From Burkholderiaceae bacterium (GTDB lineage: Bacteria; Pseudomonadota; Gammaproteobacteria; Burkholderiales; Burkholderiaceae_C), in NCBI GenBank assembly GCA_017992055.1, contig JAGOPK010000021.1, forward strand, positions 1 through 64,000: a stretch of DNA of 64,000 nt, in the 5' to 3' direction. Shown piece after piece: positions 1 to 7,133 of the stretch. The translations under genes were made by a program, and so were the position numbers. The notes under the pieces were generated by a model, which was given only the letters and a program-made list of their open reading frames with translations, was not told the DNA's origin and made no database searches. Numbering within the stretch: position 1 is the stretch's first letter; the number at the start of each line of letters is the position of its first letter.

Positions 1-293
1 CCCTTGCCGATGCTGGTGGTGACGGCCTGCACGCTGTCGCGGCCCTCGCGCACCCGGCTGGCCTTGGCGCGCACCACCGGCAGCGTGCCGGTGACAGCCG
101 GCTCGGCGGCGGCCGGCGTGGCCGGGGTGCTGGCGGCAGCGGCCGGCGGCGTGGCAGCGGCCGGCGGCGTCTGCGCCAGCGCCAGGCCGGCGGCGCCGGC
201 TAGGCCGAAGCCGGCGGCCAGCGCGCCCAGCGGCAGCAGGCGGGGTGCGGGTGCCGGCTGGCGCTCGGCGTCGGGGTGGCGGTTCATGTTCAT
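1..293 (-). CDS. TonB-dependent outer-membrane receptor, N-terminal fragment cut by the window edge
   Basis: Only about the first 97 residues lie in the window. They show an N-terminal export signal (a hydrophobic run ending LALAQ), a low-complexity Ala/Pro/Thr stretch, and then the start of a receptor: a segment reading LPVVRAKASRVREGRDS followed by TTSIGKG. This resembles the region just before the plug domain in siderophore-type receptors. It is the last visible gene of a tonB-exbB-exbD-receptor series, which supports a metal or siderophore uptake role. ATG at 293 follows an AGGAG-type ribosome site; a second in-frame ATG lies two codons later. The 99-base gap to exbD holds a short hairpin (331-345, stem CTGCCC) that might attenuate readthrough. 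The substrate cannot be told from this fragment. Confidence 0.75.
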   Translation of the reverse strand, partial: MNMNRHPDAERQPAPAPRLLPLGALAAGFGLAGAAGLALAQTPPAAATPPAAAASTPATPAAAEPAVTGTLPVVRAKASRVREGRDSVQAVTTSIGK

Positions 294-392
294 CTCCTGG
301 TCACGGTTTCGGGCAAAGCCGTGGCTGGCACTGCCCATCGGGCAGCGCTTGGCTGGGGCGGTTCTGAGGGGTGTTGGGGTCGGGTCGCTGCC

Positions 393-824
393 TCAGCGCG
401 CCTCGGGCTCGCTGACGAAGCCGATGCGCGTCAGCCCGGCCCGGCCGGCATCGGCCAGGGTCTCGGCGACCACGCGGTAGGGCACGGACTGGTCGGCGCG
501 CAAGTGCATCTCGGGCGCCGGCCGGCCGTCGGTGGCCGCGGCCACGGCGCGGGCAAAGCGCTCGGCGGCCTGGTCGCGGGCCACCGGCTCGCCGTTGTAG
601 AAGCGCTGGCCGGCGGCATCGATGGCGAACTCGATCTTCTCGGCCTTTTGCTCGTTGGCGCTGGAGCTGGCCTTGGGCAGGTCGAGCTTGACCGCATGCG
701 TGAGCAGGGGCGCGGTGACGATGAAGATCACCAGCAGCACCAGCATCACGTCGATCAGCGGCACCATGTTGATCTCGGCCACCGGCGCCGCGCCGCGCTT
801 GCCGTCGAAGGAGGCGAAGGCCAT
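393..824 (-). CDS. exbD: ExbD, proton-channel subunit of the Ton complex
   Basis: 143 residues, normal for ExbD. A short cytoplasmic N-terminus leads into one membrane helix (about residues 20-42, starting EINMVPLIDVMLVLL). It contains the conserved membrane aspartate at residue 25, which in the E. coli protein is needed for proton-driven energisation. The rest is a periplasmic domain ending in the usual R-A-G-L-T-R-I-G-F-V strand. With ExbB and TonB it transmits the proton motive force to outer-membrane receptors. It lies 19 bases after exbB and upstream of a TonB-dependent receptor, so all four genes are probably one transcript. Confidence 0.95.
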   Translation of the reverse strand: MAFASFDGKRGAAPVAEINMVPLIDVMLVLLVIFIVTAPLLTHAVKLDLPKASSSANEQKAEKIEFAIDAAGQRFYNGEPVARDQAAERFARAVAAATDGRPAPEMHLRADQSVPYRVVAETLADAGRAGLTRIGFVSEPEAR

Positions 825-843
825 CGCTGCTGCTCCTGGCCGA

Positions 844-1611
844 TCAGGCCGCGCTGGCCGTGCCGGCCGCCGGCGACACCGCGCGCACCCGCGGCGTGGC
901 GCCGCTGGGCTGGCGGGCGGCGGCGCCCGGCGCCTCGCCCAGCGTCAGAAAGCTGTGCAGCTCGTAGGCAAAGGCGTCGAGCCGGGCCGACAGCACGCGG
1001 TTGCCGCGGGTGAAGGCGTTGTAGGCCACCACCGCCGGAATGGCCACGGCCAGGCCCAGGCCGGTCATGATCAGGGCCTCGCCCACCGGGCCGGCCACCT
1101 TGTCCAGCGTGCCGGCGCCGCTCATGCCGATGGCCACCAGGGCGTGGTACACGCCCCAGACGGTGCCGAACAGGCCGACAAACGGCGCGGTGGCGCCCAC
1201 CGTGGCCAGCGTGGTCAGGCCGCTTTCCATGCGCGTGGTCTCTTCGTCGAGCACCTTGCGGATGGTGCGGGTGATGAACTCGCTGGTGCCGCCGGCGTCC
1301 GCCAGGCGCGTGGCGCCGTGGCGGGCATGGTGCTCCTGCGCATGCAGGGCATGGGCGGTGAGGTGGGCGAAGGGGTCGTGCGCGCCATGCGTGGCCAGCT
1401 CGTGGCGCACCGCGTCCAGCGTCGGCGCATTCCAGAACGTGGCCAGAAAGGCTTCGCCACGGCGCTTGCGCCGCCACTGGGCAAAGCCCTTGGCGGCGGT
1501 CAGCGCCCAGCTGGCCACCGACATCAGCAGCAGCACGGCCAGCAAGGCCTTGCCCAGCGCGTCGCTCTGGGCGATGAAGTGGCCGAAGCCGAGGGAGGTG
1601 GTGGGTTCCAT
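844..1611 (-). CDS. exbB: ExbB, MotA/TolQ/ExbB-type inner-membrane subunit of the Ton complex
   Basis: 255 residues. There is a first membrane helix near residues 18-40, a cytoplasmic domain, and the paired C-terminal helices. The first of the pair carries the family run ATVGATAPFVGLFGTVWGV and the second carries LIMTGLGLAVAIPAVVAYN. These are the MotA/TolQ/ExbB signature and line the proton path with ExbD. TolQ is the alternative, but the flanking tonB and exbD (not tolR or tolA) settle it. The gene lies between tonB (45 bases upstream) and exbD. The last 15 or so residues are a non-conserved Ala-rich tail. Confidence 0.94.
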   Translation of the reverse strand: MEPTTSLGFGHFIAQSDALGKALLAVLLLMSVASWALTAAKGFAQWRRKRRGEAFLATFWNAPTLDAVRHELATHGAHDPFAHLTAHALHAQEHHARHGATRLADAGGTSEFITRTIRKVLDEETTRMESGLTTLATVGATAPFVGLFGTVWGVYHALVAIGMSGAGTLDKVAGPVGEALIMTGLGLAVAIPAVVAYNAFTRGNRVLSARLDAFAYELHSFLTLGEAPGAAARQPSGATPRVRAVSPAAGTASAA

Positions 1612-1656
1612 GGTGGACGGCGGATGGGATGCGATGAGGGGATGCGGAGGACCGGC

Positions 1657-2499
1657 TCAGTCCAGGTCGTAGGCCATCGGCGCCAGCACGCTGACCTCGA
1701 TGGCCTGGCCGTTCTCGATGTAGGGCGTGATGCGCGAGCGCTGGATCGCCGACAGCGCCTGCGCGTCCAGCCGCGCAAAGCCCGAACTGCGCTGCACGCT
1801 GGCGCTCTTGACGCGGCCGCTGGTGTCGAAGATCACCAGCAGCAGCACGGTGCCGGACTCGCTGAGCCGGCGCGAGGCCAGCGGCACCTCGATCGGCGGC
1901 AGCACCTGCCAGCGCAGCGACGAGGCGGTGATCTGCTTGGGCTCGGCCGGCCGCGGCGGCGGTGCCACCGGGGCCGGTGGCGCGGGCGGCGCCGGCGGCG
2001 CCTGCACCACCGGGGCCGGCGCGGGCACCGGCGCGGGCACCACGAAGGCCGGCGGCGCCGGCGCCGGCGTGGGCTCGGCGACGATCACTGGCAGCGGCGT
2101 GGGCAGTGGTGTCGGCAGGCGCTTGGCCTGCGGCGGCGTGGGCGGCGGCGGCACGGGCTTGGGCGGCGGCGGCTCGCTGCTGATGAAGTCGACCATCAGC
2201 GGCGCCACCTCGCGCACCGTCTGGCGCACCGATTCCACCTGCAGCAGGCCCCACAGCGCCAGCAGGTGGGCACCGGCCACGCCGGCCACCAGCCAGCGGC
2301 GCTCGGCCGGGGCCAGGTCGGCGCGGGCGGCGGTCAGCGGCAGCGGCGCCGGGCGGCTGGGCGCAGGCGCGGGAGAAGGGGCTGCACCCAGCGGCCGGGC
2401 GGCGGTCTCGCGGCGGCCGGTGGAGCTTGCCGCCGCCGGCGAGCCGGCCGGCCGGTGCAGGCCGTCGCCGGGCGACAAGGGCAGGGCAGAGGAAGACAT
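1657..2499 (-). CDS. tonB: TonB energy-transducing protein with a long N-terminal extension
   Basis: 280 residues. The single membrane anchor sits unusually far in (about residues 69-88), after some 68 Pro/Ala/Ser-rich residues. Next comes a Pro-rich spacer with Pro-Pro-Pro and Ala-Pro repeats (about 110-185), as expected for spanning the periplasm. The C-terminal TonB domain contains VLLLVIFDTSGRVKSASVQ and a final I-E-V-S-V-L-A-P strand. It contacts the TonB box of outer-membrane receptors. It is first in the tonB-exbB-exbD-receptor series. A Fur-like box overlaps its putative promoter, so iron repression is likely. I see no later in-frame ATG that would remove the extension. Confidence 0.92.
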   Translation of the reverse strand: MSSSALPLSPGDGLHRPAGSPAAASSTGRRETAARPLGAAPSPAPAPSRPAPLPLTAARADLAPAERRWLVAGVAGAHLLALWGLLQVESVRQTVREVAPLMVDFISSEPPPPKPVPPPPTPPQAKRLPTPLPTPLPVIVAEPTPAPAPPAFVVPAPVPAPAPVVQAPPAPPAPPAPVAPPPRPAEPKQITASSLRWQVLPPIEVPLASRRLSESGTVLLLVIFDTSGRVKSASVQRSSGFARLDAQALSAIQRSRITPYIENGQAIEVSVLAPMAYDLD

Positions 2500-2539
2500 G
2501 GTGGCAAGCGCGTTGTGCGGAACGTGTTGCCGAATATTA

Positions 2540-2569
2540 ATCTAAATGCAAATGAGTCGCATCTGAAAG
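2540..2569 (-). promoter_or_regulatory. Putative tonB promoter
   Basis: Read on the minus strand, CTTTCA (2564-2569) is followed 18 bases later by TTAGAT (2540-2545), about 40 bases upstream of the tonB ATG. The segment is AT-rich against a strongly GC-rich background. The match to sigma-70 consensus is moderate, and the assignment rests partly on the overlapping Fur-like box. Confidence 0.45.
2544..2562. promoter_or_regulatory. Putative Fur box upstream of tonB
   Basis: The plus strand reads AAATGCAAATGAGTCGCAT. This resembles betaproteobacterial Fur boxes (AATGCgaATcATTcTCATT-like) and contains the imperfect inverted pair ATGC/GCAT. It covers the spacer and the -10 hexamer of the putative tonB promoter, where Fur would block transcription under iron sufficiency. 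It was judged by eye against the consensus and not scored. Confidence 0.5.
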
Positions 2570-2613
2570 TTCGGGTTGACCCGTGGATTCGTGGCGAGGG
2601 CGCCACGGCTTGG

Positions 2614-2637
2614 CCGGCGGCGGTATCCCGCCGCCGG
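2614..2637. terminator. GC hairpin between the EF-G paralogue and tonB
   Basis: A perfect 10-bp stem (CCGGCGGCGG / CCGCCGCCGG) with loop TATC lies just after the EF-G paralogue stop codon (minus-strand direction). A second smaller hairpin (CGTGGC/GCCACG) follows at about 2590-2607. There is no T-run, so this is not a classic intrinsic terminator. It may still separate the two transcription units. Confidence 0.4.
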
Positions 2638-2647
2638 GTGCCGACAT

Positions 2648-4744
2648 TCACTCGTCTTCGTGCGGCTGGAACGCCGCCATCAGCTGCTGCTGCACGCCGG
2701 GCGGCGCGATGTCGTGGTGCGACAGCGTCAGCGTGAAGCGGCCCTGGCCGGCGGTCAGCGCATTGAGCCGGTTCTGGTAGGCCGACAGCTCGGCCAGCGG
2801 CGCCTGGCCGCGCACCAGGGCCAGCGTCAGGCTGGGGCAGGCCAGGCCGGCGGCCTCGGTGCCCAGCACCGAGCCGCGGCGTCCGGCCAGGTCGCCGGTG
2901 ATGTCGCCGATGGCTTCGGTGGGCGCCTGGATCTCGATGTCCACCACCGGCTCCAGCACCACCGGCCGGGCCTCGCGCAGCGCCACCATGAAGGCCTTGC
3001 GCGCCGCGGTGACGAAGGCGATCTCCTTGCTGTCCACGCTGTGGTGCTTGCCGTCGTAGACGATGACGCGCACGTCCACCACCGGGTGGCCGGAGATGGC
3101 GCCGCTGGCCAGCACCTCGCGGATGCCTTTTTCCACCGCCGGCATGAACTGGCCCGGGATGGTGCCGCCCTTGACCGCGTCCACGAACTCGAAGCCGCCG
3201 CCGCGTGGCAGCGGCTCCACGCGCAGGAACACCTCGCCAAACTGGCCGGCGCCGCCGGTCTGCTTCTTGTGGCGGTAGTGGCCCTCGGCCTTGGCGGTGA
3301 TGGTCTCGCGGTAGGCGATGCGCGGCGGCCGTGTCTCGACCTCGAAGCGGTGCACCTCGCGCAGCCGGTCGAGCAGGATGCGCAGGTGCAGCTCGCCCAG
3401 GCCGTAGACCACGGTCTCATGGGTGTGCGCGTCCTGCTCGATGCGCAGGCAGGGGTCCTCGTCGACCAGCTTGGCCAGGATCTCCCACAGCCGCTGCTCG
3501 TCGCCACGGCGCTTGGGCGCGATCGCCAGGCCGTGCACCGGCCGCGGCAGGGCCAGCGGCGCCAGGTGCAGGTGCTCGTCCTCGGCGGCGTCGTGCAGCA
3601 CGGCGTCGTGGTGCAGTTCCTCCACCTTGGCCACCGCGCACAGCTCGCCGGGCAGGGCCTGGGCCAGCTCCACATGCTCCTTGCCCTGCATCAGGTACAG
3701 GTGCTGCACCTTGAACGGCTTGCGCCCGTCGCCCACGTAGAGCAGGGCGCCGGGCCGCAGCGTGCCCTGGTGCACGCGCATCAGGCCCAGCTTGCCCACA
3801 TAGGGATCGACCGTGACCTTGAACACATGGGCCAGCACATGGGCCGCCGGATCGGGCGCGAAGTGCAGGCGCTCGGCGTCGGCGCCTTCGCCACGCAGAA
3901 AGTCCGGCGGATTGCCCTCGCCGGGATGCGGCAGCAGCCGGTCCATCACGTCCAGCAGCTCGGTCACGCCGGCGCCGGTGCGCGCCGAGACGAAGCACAC
4001 CGGGATCAGATGGCCTTCGCGCAGCGCCTGCTCCAGCGGCGCATGCAGCTCCTCGGCCGGCACGTCGCCGTCGTTCAGGTAGCGGTCGACGAAGTCGCCG
4101 TCGACCTCGACCACCTGCTCCACCAGGGCGCGGTGGGCCGCGGCCACCGAGCCCAGCAGGCTGGCGTCGTCGGCGCCGCCGCCGCGGTTGAAGAAGCAGT
4201 CGACCACGCCCAGGCCGCCGCCGGGCAGGGCCCGCGGCAGGTTCACCGGCAGGCAGGCGCGGCCGAACACGGCCTGGATCTGCGCCAGCACGGCCGCCAG
4301 GTCCACGCCGGCGGCGTCGATCTTGTTGACGATCACCAGCCGGTCCAGGCCGCGGTCGGCGGCGTACTGCATCATGCGCTGGGCCATGGGCTCGACGCCG
4401 CTGCTGGCGGCGATGACCACCGCCGCCGTGTCCACCGCCTCCAGCGGCGGCAGGCTCTGGCCGGCGAAGTCGGGCGCTCCGGGGGTGTCGATGAAGTGGA
4501 TGCGGCTGTCGCGCCAGTGGCAGTGCATCAGCGAGGCATTCAGCGAGTGCTGCAGCCGGCGTTCCAGCGGATCGTGGTCGCTGACCGTGGAGCCGCGCTC
4601 CAGGCTGCCGGCGCTGGCGATGGCGCCGCTGGCCAGCAGCAGGGCCTCGGACAGCGTGGTCTTGCCGGCGGCGGCCGGGCCGACCAGGGCCAGGGTGCGG
4701 ATGGCCTGGACCGGCACGCTGCCGGTGGTTTGTGGGCTTGGCAT
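2648..4744 (-). CDS. Elongation factor G-like GTPase (EF-G paralogue)
   Basis: 698 residues, full EF-G size. The P-loop is GPAAAGKTTL (about residues 22-31) instead of the AHIDAGKTT of the main EF-G. G3 is DTPGAPDF and G4 is NKID. EF-G domains II to V follow, including HKKQTGGAGQFGEVFLRVEP and the domain V segment ending in QAPTEAIGDITGDLAGRRG. It belongs to the EF-G-related group found as a second copy in many bacteria, whose function is not well settled. ATG at 4744 was chosen because AGGAG sits just upstream; the longer upstream reading has no support. The ribosomal-protein and tuf neighbours of true fusA are absent, so this is not the housekeeping copy. Confidence 0.85.
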   Translation of the reverse strand: MPSPQTTGSVPVQAIRTLALVGPAAAGKTTLSEALLLASGAIASAGSLERGSTVSDHDPLERRLQHSLNASLMHCHWRDSRIHFIDTPGAPDFAGQSLPPLEAVDTAAVVIAASSGVEPMAQRMMQYAADRGLDRLVIVNKIDAAGVDLAAVLAQIQAVFGRACLPVNLPRALPGGGLGVVDCFFNRGGGADDASLLGSVAAAHRALVEQVVEVDGDFVDRYLNDGDVPAEELHAPLEQALREGHLIPVCFVSARTGAGVTELLDVMDRLLPHPGEGNPPDFLRGEGADAERLHFAPDPAAHVLAHVFKVTVDPYVGKLGLMRVHQGTLRPGALLYVGDGRKPFKVQHLYLMQGKEHVELAQALPGELCAVAKVEELHHDAVLHDAAEDEHLHLAPLALPRPVHGLAIAPKRRGDEQRLWEILAKLVDEDPCLRIEQDAHTHETVVYGLGELHLRILLDRLREVHRFEVETRPPRIAYRETITAKAEGHYRHKKQTGGAGQFGEVFLRVEPLPRGGGFEFVDAVKGGTIPGQFMPAVEKGIREVLASGAISGHPVVDVRVIVYDGKHHSVDSKEIAFVTAARKAFMVALREARPVVLEPVVDIEIQAPTEAIGDITGDLAGRRGSVLGTEAAGLACPSLTLALVRGQAPLAELSAYQNRLNALTAGQGRFTLTLSHHDIAPPGVQQQLMAAFQPHEDE

Positions 4745-4889
4745 GGCGGATCTCCTAGAGCAGGGATGCCCCGGTCCTGTTGCCACGGCGGTCGGCCTGG
4801 CGCCCAGCACCGGCCGGGAGGCGGCCGGGCGTCGTGTGGCGGTGCTTGGTGTGCTGCGGTGATGTGGCGCTGTGACGCGCGCGGCGAGC

Positions 4890-5540
4890 CTATGCCCGCC
4901 GGCCGTGCTGCGCAAGCCCGGTGATCAAGGCGTCGATGGCCAGCGGCGCCTCGCGGCACAGGCGCTCGGCGGTGCGGCCATCGGTCTCGCCGCCGGCCTC
5001 GCCCTGGGTGCACAGGCGCAGCAGGCCGTCGACCAGGGCCAGCAAGGCGGTGGCGGCCACCGCCGCGCTGATGCCCGGGCCCAGCTGGCCGGCGGCCTCG
5101 GCAGCCTCGAAGCAGCGCTGCATGCGGCCGATGCAGTCGTCCATGGCCTCGTCGTGGCGGCGCGCCAGCGCGGCCAGCTCGCCGACGAACTCGCCGCGGT
5201 GCAGCAGGATGGTGAAGACGCGCCGGGCCCGCAGGTCGCTGGCGATCAGCTCGAAGGGCGCGCGCGCCATCAGCCGCAGCCGCTCCAGCGGCGCATGGGC
5301 CAGCGTGGTCTCGGCCTCGCGGCTGGCCTGCTCCAGCGGCAGGTCCACGCGGTCGATCAGCGCCTGCACCAGGGCCACCTTGTCGGTGAAGTGCCAGTAG
5401 AAGGCGCCGCGGGTCACGCCGGCGGCCTGGGCGATGTCCTGCAGCGAGGTGCGCACCAGGCCACGCTCCAGGAACAGGCGCTCGGCCGCCTCGAGCAGCT
5501 GCTCGCGCGTGGCCTGGGCGTCTTCTTTGGTGCGGCGCAT
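4890..5540 (-). CDS. TetR-family repressor of the adjacent RND efflux pump (AcrR/TtgR type)
   Basis: 216 residues. The N-terminal TetR helix-turn-helix (about residues 10-56) reads TREQLLEAAERLFLERG, then TSLQDIAQAAGVTRGAFYWHF, the strongly conserved recognition region. The C-terminal half is a helical ligand pocket of AcrR/TtgR/MexR-like length. It is transcribed divergently from the efflux operon across about 300 bases containing an AcrR-like palindrome. That layout and the palindrome argue that it represses the pump and releases DNA when bound by the pump's hydrophobic substrates. The ligand is unknown. Confidence 0.88.
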   Translation of the reverse strand: MRRTKEDAQATREQLLEAAERLFLERGLVRTSLQDIAQAAGVTRGAFYWHFTDKVALVQALIDRVDLPLEQASREAETTLAHAPLERLRLMARAPFELIASDLRARRVFTILLHRGEFVGELAALARRHDEAMDDCIGRMQRCFEAAEAAGQLGPGISAAVAATALLALVDGLLRLCTQGEAGGETDGRTAERLCREAPLAIDALITGLAQHGRRA

Positions 5541-5844
5541 GGAGGGGGAATGCTGGGCTTAGGGGGGAGCTGGGGCCGGCCGGCCGGGAGTCAACGGGAA
5601 GACCCTAGGATTTGCCAAGGGCATTTGCAGTCGGCCACATACATCCGAGATTGTATGTAAGATTCCGGTCGAATGTTGCCATCCTCACCCGTCGTGAGGG
5701 TGGTGGCGGGGCCGGCTCCACGGCCGCTCCCGCCCGTCCATCCCCCGCCCGCCCGGGGCCCGGCGCCGCGATCCGGCGCCGGACCGTCCCGGGCGGTTTT
5801 CTGTTGCGGCCCTCCCACGATCTGCACGACCTGCACGACCCGCC
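5541..5844. other. Divergent intergenic region between tetR and the RND operon
   Basis: 304 bases without a gene. The tetR-proximal half holds the operator at 5637-5658 and TTGCAG (5625-5630), a weak -35 candidate for the pump. The rest, to the first pump ATG, is very GC-rich with no convincing ORF, hairpin or second operator; it is probably untranslated leader. Confidence 0.6.
5637..5658. promoter_or_regulatory. AcrR/TtgR-type operator palindrome
   Basis: ACATACAT-CCGAGA-TTGTATGT is an inverted repeat with 7 of 8 matching arm positions. The arms closely resemble the known AcrR operator half-sites (TACATACA...TGTATGTA). It lies about 100 bases upstream of the tetR start and 190 upstream of the pump start, so one site could control both directions. 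Confidence 0.75.
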
Positions 5845-7113
5845 ATGCCCCAGATCCAGACCCTGACCACGCCCCGCTCCGACCTCCAGCGGCGCCGGCC
5901 GCCGATGCTGCTGCCGGCGCTGGCCGCTGCCGCCCTGCTTGCCGCCTGCAGCGGCAAGCCCGAGGGCGGTGGCGCCGGCGCGCCTGGCGGCGGCATGCCG
6001 CCGCCCCAGGTGGGCGTGCTGACCGTGCAGCCCGCCAGCGTGCCGCTGGCCGCCGAACTGCCGGGCCGGCTGGAAGCCTGGCGCACGGCCCAGGTGCGGG
6101 CCCGTGTGGCCGGCATCGTGCAGCAGCGCCAGTTCACCGAGGGCAGCGAGGTCAAGGCCGGCCAGGCCCTGTTCCGCCTGGATGCCGATGCCGCGCGTGC
6201 CGCGCTGGCCAGCGCCGAGGCCCAGGTGGCGCGTGCCGAGGCCGCGCTGGCCCAGGCCAATGCCCAGCTGGAGCGCAACCGGCCGCTGGCCGAGGCCAAG
6301 GCCATCAGCGCCCAGGAATGGCTGGCCACGCAGACCACGGCCAAGGCCGCGGTGGCCGACCTGGCCGCGGCGCGCGCCGCCGTGGCTTCCAGCAAGGTGA
6401 CGCTGGACTACACCGCCATCACCGCGCCGGTGGCCGGCCGCATCGGCCGCGCCCAGGTCAGCGAAGGCGCCCTGGTCGGCCCGACCGATGCCACGCCGCT
6501 GGCGGTGATCCAGCAGACCGGCACGCTGTACGTCAATTTCACCCAGCCGGCGGCCGAGGTGCTGCGCCTGCGCCGGGCGCTGGAGTCGGGCCAGTTGAAG
6601 CGCGCCGGCGCCGGCGCTGCCGAGGTGCGCGTGGTGCTGGACGATGGCACGGTCTATCCGCTGGCGGGCAAGCTGCTGTTCACCGACCTGTCGGTGGATG
6701 CCGGCACCGGCCAGGTCAGCCTGCGCGCCGAGCTGCCCAATCCCAAGGGCGAGCTGCTGCCGGGCCTGTACGTCAAGGTGCGCCTGACCCAGGCGGTCAG
6801 CGACAAGGCCATGCGCATCCCGCAGCAGGCCGTGACCCGTGGCGCCGATGCCGACACCGTGCTGGTGGTCGGCGAGGGCAACAAGCCGCAGACGCGGGCC
6901 ATCAAGATCGCCGCGGCCCAGGGCACGGACTGGATTGTGCTGGACGGCCTGAAGCCCGGCGAGCGCGTCATCGTCGACGGCTTCCAGAAGATGTTCGTGC
7001 CCGGCGCGCCGGTGAGCCCGGTGCCCTGGTCGCCGGTGGCGGCCTCGGCCCCGGCCGGTGCAGCCCCGGCGGCCGCGGCCGCCTCGGCGCCGGCCTCGGC
7101 CGCCAGCCGCTGA
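5845..7113 (+). CDS. RND efflux periplasmic adaptor (AcrA/MexA family lipoprotein)
   Basis: 422 residues. A lipoprotein signal ends LLAACSG, with the lipidated Cys near residue 35. A biotinyl-lipoyl-like segment (RARVAGIVQQRQFTEGSEVKAGQ) and an Ala/Gln-rich helical hairpin follow (about 110-175). The beta-barrel region contains DYTAITAPVAGRIGRAQVS and LLPGLYVKVRL. This is the adaptor that bridges the RND pump and the outer-membrane channel. The last 40 residues are a low-complexity Ala/Pro tail. The start at 5845 or a later ATG at 5905 would both leave a usable signal. It is first in a three-gene pump operon. Confidence 0.93.
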   Translation: MPQIQTLTTPRSDLQRRRPPMLLPALAAAALLAACSGKPEGGGAGAPGGGMPPPQVGVLTVQPASVPLAAELPGRLEAWRTAQVRARVAGIVQQRQFTEGSEVKAGQALFRLDADAARAALASAEAQVARAEAALAQANAQLERNRPLAEAKAISAQEWLATQTTAKAAVADLAAARAAVASSKVTLDYTAITAPVAGRIGRAQVSEGALVGPTDATPLAVIQQTGTLYVNFTQPAAEVLRLRRALESGQLKRAGAGAAEVRVVLDDGTVYPLAGKLLFTDLSVDAGTGQVSLRAELPNPKGELLPGLYVKVRLTQAVSDKAMRIPQQAVTRGADADTVLVVGEGNKPQTRAIKIAAAQGTDWIVLDGLKPGERVIVDGFQKMFVPGAPVSPVPWSPVAASAPAGAAPAAAAASAPASAASR

Positions 7114-7133
7114 AGCGCGGGAGCTGACGCACC

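Noticed and set aside
622-2736. Long plus-strand open frame across the Ton genes
   Set aside because: Antisense to exbD, exbB and tonB, low complexity, no domain.
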